This document shows positions 1 to 6,893 of a DNA stretch of 11,265 bases, piece by piece; the stretch's first letter is position 1, and the number at the start of each line of letters is the position of its first letter. The stretch is from Deltaproteobacteria bacterium (GTDB lineage Bacteria; Desulfobacterota; DSM-4660; Desulfatiglandales; HGW-15): positions 1 through 11,265 of the forward strand of contig JAFGPH010000044.1 of NCBI GenBank assembly GCA_016926135.1, in the 5' to 3' direction. The translations under genes were made by a program, and so were the position numbers. The notes beneath the pieces were generated by a model. That model was not told the origin of the DNA, searched no databases, and was given only the letters and a program-made list of their open reading frames with translations.

Positions 1-9
1 GGGAGGTGA
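1..9 (+). promoter_or_regulatory. Ribosome binding site of the hydrogenase small subunit
   Basis: GGGAGGTGA is a near-perfect anti-16S match placed just before ATG at 12. It decides the start codon: the alternative GTG at 6 would be inside this site. Confidence 0.8.
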
Positions 10-11
10 AT

Positions 12-947
12 ATGGAAAAGGGATTCTATGAACGACTGGAAGAGAAAGGGGTCTCCAGAAGGGACTTCATGCGTTACTGCACCTTTCTCACCGCCACCAT
101 GGGGCTTTCTGCATCCTTCGTGCCCAAGGTCGCGGAGGTCTTTGCGGCACCGAAGCAGCGGCCGCCCGTGATTTGGCTCAATTTCGCCGAATGCACGGGT
201 TGCACAGAGGCCATTCTGAGATCCATGTATCCCTGGATCGACGAGCTTATCCTGGAAATCCTCTCCATCGAATACCACGAGACCATCATGGCCGCTGCAG
301 GGCACCAGGCCGAGGAAAACCTGAAGGCCGCGGTGGAAAAGCACAAAGGGAAATTCATCTGCGTTGTGGAGGGGGCCATATCCACCAAAGACAACGGCGT
401 CTACGGAAAGATCGGCGGACGAACCTTTCTGCAGATCGCCAAGGACGTCATCCCGAACGCCTTGGCCACGGTCTGCCTTGGCACGTGTGCCTGTTTCGGG
501 GGCGTGCAGGCGGCCAAGCCCAACCCCGGCGGTTACAAAGGGGTCGGGGATGCCCTGGGCATCAAGCCGGTCAACGTGCCGGGCTGCCCGCCCAACCCTG
601 TTAATTTCGTGGGAACGGTCGTGAACTATCTCCTCCTGGGCAAGCTTCCCGCCCTCGACGAACTGGGCCGTCCTCTCTTTGCCTACGGGAAAACAGTCCA
701 CGATCAGTGCCCGAGGAGGTCCCACTTTGAGAACGACGAGTTCGTGGAAGAATTTGGGTCCGTGGAAGCGACCATGGGTTACTGCCTCTACAAGTTGGGC
801 TGCAGGGGGCCGGATACCTATAACAATTGCCCCACCGTCAAGTTCCATGGGGGCACCAGTTGGCCTGTTCAGGCAGGACATCCCTGCATTGGATGCAGTG
901 AGCCCGATTTCTGGGACAAGATGACACCCTTTTACAAGTCAAAGTAG
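12..947 (+). CDS. hynB: [NiFe] hydrogenase small subunit, periplasmic, Tat-exported
   Basis: This is the electron-transfer subunit of a group 1 periplasmic uptake hydrogenase; it passes electrons from the Ni-Fe site through three Fe-S clusters. The 311-residue protein starts with a twin-arginine signal (SRRDFM, residues 15-20), a hydrophobic stretch and a likely cleavage site after FAA (about residue 46). All cluster ligands are present: proximal C61, C64 (CTGC), C159 and C192 (GCPPNP); distal H230, C233, C258 and C264; medial C273, C292 and C295. P285 stands where a fourth medial ligand would be, so the medial cluster should be the usual [3Fe-4S] of [NiFe] enzymes. No C-terminal membrane anchor or cytochrome b gene is seen, which suggests a soluble enzyme that feeds a periplasmic cytochrome c (inference). 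A GTG at 6 is in frame, but it lies inside the ribosome binding site, so ATG at 12 is preferred. The promoter is outside the window. Confidence 0.96.
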   Translation: MEKGFYERLEEKGVSRRDFMRYCTFLTATMGLSASFVPKVAEVFAAPKQRPPVIWLNFAECTGCTEAILRSMYPWIDELILEILSIEYHETIMAAAGHQAEENLKAAVEKHKGKFICVVEGAISTKDNGVYGKIGGRTFLQIAKDVIPNALATVCLGTCACFGGVQAAKPNPGGYKGVGDALGIKPVNVPGCPPNPVNFVGTVVNYLLLGKLPALDELGRPLFAYGKTVHDQCPRRSHFENDEFVEEFGSVEATMGYCLYKLGCRGPDTYNNCPTVKFHGGTSWPVQAGHPCIGCSEPDFWDKMTPFYKSK

Positions 948-1003
948 GGGCATCGAAGGCACCCTGAAAGCATACTTCACACCAGAGAATGAGAGGAGAC
1001 ACT

Positions 1004-2647
1004 ATGGCTACAAAGATCATGATCGATCCGATTACCAGGATAGAGGGTCATCTCCGGATTGAGGTGGAGGTGGAAAACGGCAAGGTGAAGAACGCATGGA
1101 GTTCAGGCCAGATGTTCAGGGGCATCGAGATGATCCTGCTCGGCAGGGATCCCCGCGATGCACACCACTTCGTGCAGCGCTCCTGCGGGGTCTGAACGTA
1201 CACCCACGCCCTGTCCTCGGTGAGGGCAGTCGAAAATGCAGTAGGTGTCAAGATCCCCGAAAATGCGCGCATCCTGAGGAACCTTCTCCATGGCGCCCAG
1301 TTCCAGCATGACCATATCGTCCATTTCTATCACCTCCATGCCCTGGACTGGGTAGATATCGTGAGCGCCCTGAAGGCGGATGTACCGAAAACCGCGGCCC
1401 TGTCGGACAATGTAAGCAACGCTCCCTGGGGCGGCACCTCCTACTTCAAAAGCGTCCAGCAGCGCCTCAAAACCTTTGTGGACAGCGGGCAGTTGGGACC
1501 CTTCACCAATGCCTACTGGGGCCATCCCGCTTACAAGCTTACTCCTGAGGCCAATCTCATGGCTGCGGCCCACTACATCGAGGCCCTCCGGCTCCAGGCG
1601 AAGTCGGCAAAGATGCACGCCATCTTCGGAGGCAAGAACCCGCACCTCCAGTCATTGGTGGTGGGTGGGGTGACCTCCGTGAGGGACCTCACGCCGGACC
1701 GCATCGCCCAGTTCCTCTACCTCTGGAAGGAAACTCAGGACTTCGTCAAAAACGTGTATATCCCCGATCTCCTGGCCGTGGCATCCTTTTACAAGGACTG
1801 GGGGGCCATCGGAGGCACCACCAATTTTCTTGCCTGGGGTGATCTCCCCGAGACCGATAAGGAACCGGAGAGCCTCTTCATGCCCAGGGGCGTGATCATG
1901 AAACGGGACCTCAAGGGTGTAAAGATGGCCCAGCAGGATAAGGTAACCGAACACGTGGCCCACTCCTGGTACGAGGAGGGCTCGCCAAAGCATCCCTACA
2001 AGGGAGAGACCAAACCCAAGCCCGGGGACTACAAGACGGATACGAAATATTCGTGGTTCAAGGCCCCACGCTATGAGGGTGAGCCCTGTGAGGTGGGACC
2101 CCTTGCGAGGGTGCTGGTGGCCTATGCCAGAGGCATGAAGGAGATCAAGCAGGTGGTGGACACCACGATCACCAAACTCGGCATTCCCGTAACAGCCCTC
2201 TTCTCCACCCTGGGAAGGACGGCGGCCAGGGGTCTTGAAACCGTGGCCATCGGGGATGCCATGGAAAGATGGATCATGGAATTGGTGGATCGAGTGAAAA
2301 AGGGCGACCTCAAGACCTACCAGCCCTGGGATTTCCCCGCAGGCACGGTCCGGGGGGTCGGCCTGAATGACGTGGCCAGAGGAAGCCTCGGCCACTGGAT
2401 CGAGATCAAGGACAAGAAGATCCACAATTACCAGTATGTGGTCCCGTCCACGTGGAATCTTTGCCCCAGGGATGAAAAGGGAAAGAAGGGGCCGGTGGAG
2501 GAATCCCTCATTGGAACCCCGGTGGCGGACCCCAAGAAGCCCCTGGAGGTGCTACGTACGGTTCATTCCTTCGATCCCTGTATCGCCTGCGGCATCCATG
2601 TTATCGACCCCAATTCCAATCAGGTTTACAAAGTGAGGGCTCTCTAA
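1004..2647 (+). CDS. hynA: [NiFe] hydrogenase large subunit with in-frame TGA (probable selenocysteine 64)
   Basis: This is the catalytic subunit carrying the Ni-Fe site. The 547-codon frame is continuous from ATG 1004 (SD AGGAG at 994-998) to TAA 2645-2647, apart from TGA at 1193-1195 (codon 64). Protein similarity carries on without a shift across the TGA. The N-terminal motif reads R-S-C61-G-V-[TGA64]-T-Y-T-H68, where the family has RxCGxCxxxH, so the TGA replaces the second, bridging cysteine. The C-terminal motif DPC526-IA-C529-GIH532 is all-cysteine. After H532 comes a 15-residue tail starting VID, the expected endopeptidase cut. E14 (RIEGH), D103 (HDH) and R459 match known active-site surroundings, but the usual PRG is A458-R459-G. 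A hairpin at 1206-1230 fits the bacterial SECIS rules. Automatic gene callers will split this gene into 1004-1195 and 1220-2647. Selenocysteine is an inference; mutation or sequencing error remains possible. Confidence 0.9.
1206..1230 (+). promoter_or_regulatory. Candidate bacterial SECIS hairpin
   Basis: GCCCT (1208-1212) pairs with AGGGC (1223-1227) around a 10-base loop (1213-1222) that begins with G and contains CGGTG. Two more pairs (1206-1207 with 1229-1230) extend the stem past a bulged A at 1228. Seventeen bases separate the TGA (1193-1195) from the loop. This matches the described bacterial SECIS pattern: a short stem, a G within the first two loop bases, and the apical loop roughly 16-37 bases after UGA. 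SelB binding is inferred; five-pair stems are common by chance in GC-rich coding DNA. Confidence 0.5.
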
Positions 2648-2653
2648 GCCCTG

Positions 2654-2707
2654 AACCGTCTCCCCCCAATACCACCTGTGTGGTGGCCGAGGGGAGACGG
2701 TTTTTCT
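2654..2707 (+). terminator. Strong intrinsic terminator-like hairpin after the hydrogenase structural genes
   Basis: A 12-bp perfect stem (2654-2665 with 2691-2702, core CCGTCTCCCC/GGGGAGACGG) leads straight into TTTTT at 2701-2705. A second hairpin, CCACC/GGTGG with loop TGTGT (2672-2686), is nested in its loop. It lies between the large-subunit gene and the maturation genes on the same strand. It probably ends most transcripts, or protects the 3' end of the structural-gene mRNA, so that maturation genes are expressed at a lower level. Confidence 0.85.
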
Positions 2708-2721
2708 GACCCCTGCTGAAC

Positions 2722-3213
2722 ATGAACCCACTTCACATCATGGTTTTGGGGATCGGCAGTCTCCTCTTCAGGGACGAGGGCTTCGGCATCCGCGTCGTCC
2801 AGAGGTTGGAGGATCTCTATGAGTTTCCGGAAAACGTCTCCCTCGTGGACGGCGGTGTGCTGGGCGTGAATCTCCTCGGCGTCATGTCTGAAGCGGACCA
2901 TCTCATCGTGGTGGATGCCATCAGGAATCGCGGGGAACCGGGCACGCTGTACCGTCTGGCAGGAGAGCAAATCCCTGCCAGGGTGCGGGCGAAGAACTCC
3001 CTTCATCAGGTCGATTTCCTGGAGGCCCTCACCCTCTGCCAGGCCCTTGACAGGGTCCCTGAAACCGTGATAGTGGGCATCGAACCTGAGGACATTGACA
3101 CGCTTTCGGTCGAACTGACTCCCATCCTCCAGTCAAGGATAGACGACGTGATAGAGATGGTGCTCCAGGAGATGTCCCGACTGGGCGTGCATTACAGCAA
3201 GAGGAGTCCCTGA
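2722..3213 (+). CDS. Hydrogenase maturation endopeptidase (HyaD/HybD/HycI family)
   Basis: This nickel-dependent cytoplasmic protease removes the C-terminal tail of the large subunit after the Ni-Fe site is complete; the matching tail (after H532) is present in the upstream gene. The 163-residue protein has the family layout: N-terminal GIGSLLFRDEGFG (residues 10-22), VVDAI (63-67) and LHQVDF (94-99). E19, D65 and H95 correspond to the nickel-binding Glu, Asp and His of HybD. The usual GxGN turn reads GIGS here, a small deviation. ATG 2722 is the first possible start because an in-frame stop precedes it at 2716; ATG 2740 is an alternative. No Shine-Dalgarno sequence is visible before either, and the gene starts 15 bases after a terminator-like hairpin, so translation may be weak. 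It ends two bases before hypC, so the two are probably cotranscribed. Confidence 0.93.
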   Translation: MNPLHIMVLGIGSLLFRDEGFGIRVVQRLEDLYEFPENVSLVDGGVLGVNLLGVMSEADHLIVVDAIRNRGEPGTLYRLAGEQIPARVRAKNSLHQVDFLEALTLCQALDRVPETVIVGIEPEDIDTLSVELTPILQSRIDDVIEMVLQEMSRLGVHYSKRSP

Positions 3214-3215
3214 GG

Positions 3216-3446
3216 ATGTGCCTTGCCATTCCCTCCAAGATCGTGGACATCAAAGACGGCCTTGCCACCATCGATGTGGAAGGGGTGAGGAGATCTGCGA
3301 GCCTTCTCCTCCTGGAAGACCCGAAGGTGGGGGACTACGTGATCGTTCATGCAGGCTTTGCACTCCACAAGATCGACGAGGCGGATGCCATGGAAACCCT
3401 CAAGATCCTCCGGGAGGCCCTGGCGCTTACAGAAAAGGACACATGA
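3216..3446 (+). CDS. hypC: Hydrogenase maturation chaperone HypC
   Basis: HypC is a small chaperone that, with HypD, builds the Fe(CN)2CO unit and delivers it to the large-subunit precursor. The 76-residue protein opens with MCLAIPS, the family hallmark; C2 is the essential, iron-ligating cysteine once the initiator Met is removed. The compact beta-barrel sequence (IVDIKDGLATIDVEGV, then VGDYVIVHAGFALHKID) is typical of the family in both content and length. The start is two bases after the endopeptidase stop, with GAGGAG at 3201-3206 inside the upstream gene as ribosome binding site. Its TGA overlaps an ATG that opens a 35-codon frame reaching to hypD. Confidence 0.96.
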   Translation: MCLAIPSKIVDIKDGLATIDVEGVRRSASLLLLEDPKVGDYVIVHAGFALHKIDEADAMETLKILREALALTEKDT

Positions 3447-3550
3447 GTTTCCCGCTCCACTCCCGCAGCGCTGCTGCAGACGAATATCGAATGATGATCG
3501 AGAATTTTCGATTGACCAACAAACCGTGCCAACAGGCAATGGATAGGTGA
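3443..3550 (+). CDS. Possible 35-residue microprotein between hypC and hypD
   Basis: This frame starts at ATG 3443, overlapping the hypC stop as ATGA, and ends with TGA at 3548-3550, three bases before the hypD ATG. An AAGG (3435-3438) sits five bases ahead of the start. The peptide begins MSFPLHSRS and ends QQAMDR; it has one cysteine, no membrane segment and no motif I recognise. The tight fit on both sides is what translational coupling from hypC to hypD would look like. It could be a real small protein, a coupling frame whose product does not matter, or chance. There is no homology evidence. Confidence 0.3.
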   Translation: MSFPLHSRSAAADEYRMMIENFRLTNKPCQQAMDR

Positions 3551-3553
3551 TCC

Positions 3554-4645
3554 ATGGGCATCAGGCACGTGGAAGAATACCGTGATCCGAAGATCGCCCG
3601 GGGCATCGCCGATCGCATCCGTGCGCTCAGCAGGAAGAAGATTCGCTTGATGGAGGTTTGCGGCACCCACACCGTGTCCATCTTCAGAAACGGCATCCGG
3701 GGCCTGCTGCCGGCATCCATCTCCCTCCTCTCGGGCCCCGGGTGTCCGGTCTGCGTCACGGCCCAGAACGAAATCGACGCCTGTATCGCCTTCTGCCGGC
3801 TGGAAGATGTGATCATAACCACCTTCGGCGATCTCATGAGGGTGCCGGGCACGGATTCCTCTCTTCAGAAAGAACGGGCCAGGGGCAGGGATGTGCGCGT
3901 GGTCTATTCCACCTTCGACGCACTGGAGGTGGCCAGAAAGCATCCCGATCAGCGCGTCGTTTTCCTCGGCGTGGGTTTCGAGACCACCGCGCCCACCATC
4001 GCGGCATCCATTCTTTCCGCCAGGGAGCAGGGAATCGAAAACTACCTTGTCTTCTCCGCCCACAAGCTCATCCCGCCTGCCCTGACGGTCCTGATGGAGG
4101 CGGAAGAGCTGAAGATTGACGGTCTCATCCTTCCAGGCCATGTTTCGGTGATCATCGGCGTAAAGGCTTACCTGCCCCTGGTCGAGAAGTACGGGATTCC
4201 CTGTGCCGTGGCCGGGTTCGAACCTGTAGACATCCTTCAGGCCGTCCATTCCCTGGTGGATCAGATCGAGAGCGGCAATGCGAGGGTGGACAACTGTTAC
4301 CCGAGGGCGGTTGCCCCCGAAGGCAACCCGAAGGCCCAGGATGTCATGAACCGGGTCTTTGAAACGAAGGATGCGGTCTGGAGGGGAATCGGTTCGATTC
4401 CGGGCAGCGGGCTCGGGATCAGGCGGGAATACTCATCCTTAGATGCACAGAAAACCCTCCATATTCACCTTCCTGTTTCAAGGGAGCCCAACGGGTGCGC
4501 CTGCGGCGAGATTCTGACCGGAGCCAAAATTCCGCCCGAATGCCCTCTCTACCGAAAGGCATGTACTCCCTCCGACCCCGTAGGGCCCTGTATGGTCTCC
4601 AGCGAGGGGACCTGCGCCGCCTACTACCGCTACCATACCCCGTAG
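3554..4645 (+). CDS. hypD: Hydrogenase maturation protein HypD (Fe-S scaffold for Fe(CN)2CO assembly)
   Basis: HypD is the cytoplasmic iron-sulfur protein on which, with HypC, iron receives its CN and CO ligands before insertion into the large subunit. The 363-residue length is usual. Signature motifs appear in order: MEVCGTHT (C36), GPGCPVCVT (C64, C67), GFETTAPT (141-148), FSAHKLIP (167-174), PGHVSVIIG (194-202) and GFEP (221-224). The C-terminal part carries cysteines 315, 317, 330, 337, 346 and 354 in the CACGEIL...PVGPCMVSSEGTCAAYY context that holds the [4Fe-4S] cluster. ATG 3554 follows AGGTGA at 3545-3550, a slightly short spacing. hypA, B, E and F do not follow, so the rest of the maturation set must lie elsewhere in the genome. 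Confidence 0.97.
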   Translation: MGIRHVEEYRDPKIARGIADRIRALSRKKIRLMEVCGTHTVSIFRNGIRGLLPASISLLSGPGCPVCVTAQNEIDACIAFCRLEDVIITTFGDLMRVPGTDSSLQKERARGRDVRVVYSTFDALEVARKHPDQRVVFLGVGFETTAPTIAASILSAREQGIENYLVFSAHKLIPPALTVLMEAEELKIDGLILPGHVSVIIGVKAYLPLVEKYGIPCAVAGFEPVDILQAVHSLVDQIESGNARVDNCYPRAVAPEGNPKAQDVMNRVFETKDAVWRGIGSIPGSGLGIRREYSSLDAQKTLHIHLPVSREPNGCACGEILTGAKIPPECPLYRKACTPSDPVGPCMVSSEGTCAAYYRYHTP

Positions 4646-4735
4646 CCGACAGAAAATCTTGACCACCGCGGGCATTCGTTGGTAAAAGAGGAGGCACCGA
4701 AGGTCCGTTCCTGAGTCGAAGCATGCACCAAGCGC

Positions 4736-4776
4736 AAGGCCCGAATCGAAGACTGGATATCCTCGGTTCGGGCCTT
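4736..4776. repeat. 14-bp inverted repeat between hypD and the KAS III-like gene
   Basis: AAGGCCCGAATCGA (4736-4749) pairs with TCGGTTCGGGCCTT (4763-4776) along 14 bp with a single G-T pair, around a 13-base loop. It lies 91 bases after the hypD stop and 29 bases before the next start. Only CTGT, not a T-run, follows on the plus strand, so it is a weak intrinsic terminator at best. It could instead be a structured 5' leader of the downstream gene or an operator. The remaining intergenic sequence, 4646-4805, shows nothing else clear. Confidence 0.6.
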
Positions 4777-4805
4777 CTGTACAGAGGAGGTCGAGCGATT
4801 CTGCG

Positions 4806-5867
4806 ATGCCCCATTCGATGATTACAGCAACCGGCAGTTACATTCCGACGCTGAAGGTGACGAACGATCATTTCCAAAGCCACGCCTTCTTTGATGGTGA
4901 CGGAACGAAGATTGACTTGCCCAACACCGAGATCATTCGGAAATTCCAGGAGATCACATGCATCAACGAGAGGAGATACGTGACGGAGGATCTCAATACA
5001 TCGGACATTGCCTTCCTGGCCGCCGAGAACGCGCTGGAGGGCATGGACCGGGAGAGCCTCGACTACATCATTGTCGGCCAGAACCTGGGGGAGGTGAAAC
5101 AGAACAGCCTGAGATCCGATACGGTTCCGACGATCGCTGCGCGGGTCAAACACATGCTCGGGATCAGAAACCCTTACACCATCGCCTACGATGTGCCTTT
5201 CGGGTGCCCCGGCTGGCTGCATGGGGTGATCCTGGCTGATTGTCATATCCGGTCCGGCGATGCAAAGAAGGTTCTGGTGATCGGCGCGGAGACATTGTCC
5301 AGGGTCTCGGATCCACACGACAGGGACAGCATGATTTACTCCGACGGGGCCGGTGCAACCCTTGTGGAGGCCACGGACAGGGAGGCGGGCATCCTCTCCC
5401 ACGCGACACGATCCGATACCCTGAATGAGGCCTTCCTTCTGTGGATGGGCAAGTCCAACAACCCCGATTTCAACGGGGACAACCTCTACCTCAAGATGCA
5501 CGGTCATGAGATATACAAGTATGCCGTCAGGACCGTTCCCGATGTGGTGAAGCGCAGCCTGGACAAGGCGGGACTGACATTGACCGACGTAGAGAAGTTA
5601 TTGATCCACCAGGCGAACCAGAAGATGGATGAAGCCATCCTGAAAAGGCTCTTCAAGTTGTACAAGGTAGTGAAGATACCCGAGCACATCATGCCCATGA
5701 CGATTTCCTGGCTCGGGAACAGCTCGGTCGCCACCCTCCCAACCCTCTACGATCTCTTGATGAAAGGAAAGCTCAACAACCACCGGCTTCAGCCGGGGCA
5801 CATCATCGTGTTTGCCTCCGTGGGCGCAGGGATGAATGTCAACTCCCTGGTCTACCGAATGCCATAG
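4806..5867 (+). CDS. 3-oxoacyl-ACP synthase III-like condensing enzyme (KAS III family)
   Basis: This is a thiolase-fold enzyme that would join an acyl-CoA or similar starter to a second acyl unit by decarboxylative Claisen condensation; the substrate cannot be read from the sequence. The 353-residue protein keeps the KAS III catalytic triad: C134 (FGCPGW), H268 (IHQANQK) and N305 (GNSSVAT). YSDGAGATLVE (178-188) and the C-terminal FASVGAGMNVNSLVY are also typical. The nucleophile setting, VPFGCPGWLHG, differs from the usual AACSGF of housekeeping FabH, so this is a divergent subfamily and perhaps not the fatty-acid initiation enzyme. No acyl carrier protein, acyltransferase or other fatty-acid gene is adjacent. 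GAGGAGG at 4783-4789 is the only ribosome binding site in sight, 16 bases from ATG 4806, which is rather long; ATG 4818 is even further away. Confidence 0.88.
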   Translation: MPHSMITATGSYIPTLKVTNDHFQSHAFFDGDGTKIDLPNTEIIRKFQEITCINERRYVTEDLNTSDIAFLAAENALEGMDRESLDYIIVGQNLGEVKQNSLRSDTVPTIAARVKHMLGIRNPYTIAYDVPFGCPGWLHGVILADCHIRSGDAKKVLVIGAETLSRVSDPHDRDSMIYSDGAGATLVEATDREAGILSHATRSDTLNEAFLLWMGKSNNPDFNGDNLYLKMHGHEIYKYAVRTVPDVVKRSLDKAGLTLTDVEKLLIHQANQKMDEAILKRLFKLYKVVKIPEHIMPMTISWLGNSSVATLPTLYDLLMKGKLNNHRLQPGHIIVFASVGAGMNVNSLVYRMP

Positions 5868-5990
5868 TACACCTTTTCATAAATACGACCACCCCCGGCG
5901 CGGCCCTTACGCATTGCATGCTTCCATTCATGGGCGATCATTCATCCTGACAAGATGCGCTTCGCCAAGCCCCCTTCAGGATCCGGCAGA

Positions 5991-6893
5991 TCACTCCCTT
6001 CGCCTCTTCAGGTTCAGCCAGATCACGTACACGATCATGAACACGGTCGAAACCGTGGCAGGGAGTGCGGTCTGTTTGTCGAAAAGGGCAAGCGCGATAC
6101 CCCCGGCTACCCCATAATTCTTGAGGGTTCCCAAAAGGACAAGGCTGACCCGCTTTCCATGCTCCACCCCGAGCCGAACCCCTACCCAGTCGATCACAAG
6201 CCCAAGCAGGAAGGTGCTCGAAACGGCAATCACGGCCACCGGAAGAAGGATAAGCGGCTGGTGTAGGAAAACGTCGTGATTGAGGCCCACAATGGTGTAG
6301 ACTACCACAAAGAAACCCCAGTTCGTGGCGGCGCCCTTGAACGGGTTGATGATTCGATCGACCCTCAACCAGATCAGGAGGCGGGACAGGATGAGGGGAG
6401 TCACGATCAATTCCCCCATGATCAGGAGGACCTTCCGCGGGTCCACGAACCCGGCCCCGAGGATGGAGACGGCCACCAGGGGCATCAGCACCAGGGCTCC
6501 GATATAGCCGCCCACCGTCCCCATCAGCGAGTAGGCACCATCCCCTTTGAGATGCTCCGAAAAGGGGATGACGGCCACTGCAGGCGGAACGGCCGACAGG
6601 ATGACAAACCCTTCCCAAAGGGCCTGGTCCGAAATCAGCAGGGCGCTCGCAATCAGGAGGAATCCCGACAGGACGAGGTAGCTCATCAGGATGCCTACGA
6701 GGGAGGGCAGGATGAGGGCGCGAGGGGCTCGGAAAACGCGATCCGGCACGCTCATGGTGGACAGGGTCATGACCACGGCCAGGGCCGGCAGGGTAAGGGG
6801 TTGCGTCCATGAAACCCCGTGATGGAGGAACAGGCCCAAAGCAAGGGCCAGAAGGAGGATGAAATCCCGGTTTCGCAGGACTCGCAAGGTCAT
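5991..6893 (-). CDS. BASS-family (bile acid:sodium symporter-like) transporter
   Basis: This is an inner-membrane protein of about ten hydrophobic segments (roughly residues 11-25, 32-49, 60-87, 93-111, 122-146, 155-176, 192-206, 212-235, 250-272 and 276-293) in 300 residues. SAVPPAVAVIPFSEHLKGD (100-118) and LGTLKNYGVAGGIALALF (254-271) recall the two conserved crossing regions of the BASS fold. Family members move organic anions, often with sodium, but many bacterial ones have other substrates and this one cannot be assigned. Its ATG overlaps the TGA of the upstream hydrolase gene (ATGA at 6893-6890), so the two are translationally coupled; the hydrolase may act on what is carried, or on its product. 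The 123-base convergent gap to the KAS III-like gene (5868-5990) has one 7-bp inverted repeat (5944-5950 with 5976-5982) and no T-run. Confidence 0.82.
   Translation of the reverse strand: MTLRVLRNRDFILLLALALGLFLHHGVSWTQPLTLPALAVVMTLSTMSVPDRVFRAPRALILPSLVGILMSYLVLSGFLLIASALLISDQALWEGFVILSAVPPAVAVIPFSEHLKGDGAYSLMGTVGGYIGALVLMPLVAVSILGAGFVDPRKVLLIMGELIVTPLILSRLLIWLRVDRIINPFKGAATNWGFFVVVYTIVGLNHDVFLHQPLILLPVAVIAVSSTFLLGLVIDWVGVRLGVEHGKRVSLVLLGTLKNYGVAGGIALALFDKQTALPATVSTVFMIVYVIWLNLKRRRE

Noticed and set aside
989..1195. A separate 68-codon protein ending at the TGA, with a truncated large subunit starting at GTG 1220
   Set aside because: Both parts are in one frame and together make a complete, normally sized large subunit. 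GTG 1220 has no ribosome binding site and would lose the essential N-terminal motif. ATG 989 lies before the ribosome binding site of ATG 1004.
3444..3446. Readthrough of the hypC TGA
   Set aside because: HypC has its normal length and end; the frame after the TGA is closed by another TGA after 15 codons with no recognisable sequence.
3347..4249. Long minus-strand open frame (300 codons) opposite hypC-hypD
   Set aside because: It is the shadow of conserved hyp genes; no family features or ribosome binding site.
4419..5507. Long minus-strand open frame (362 codons) across hypD and the KAS III-like gene
   Set aside because: It is antisense to two well-supported genes in GC-rich DNA, where third-position bias opens such frames. 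The translation matches no family.
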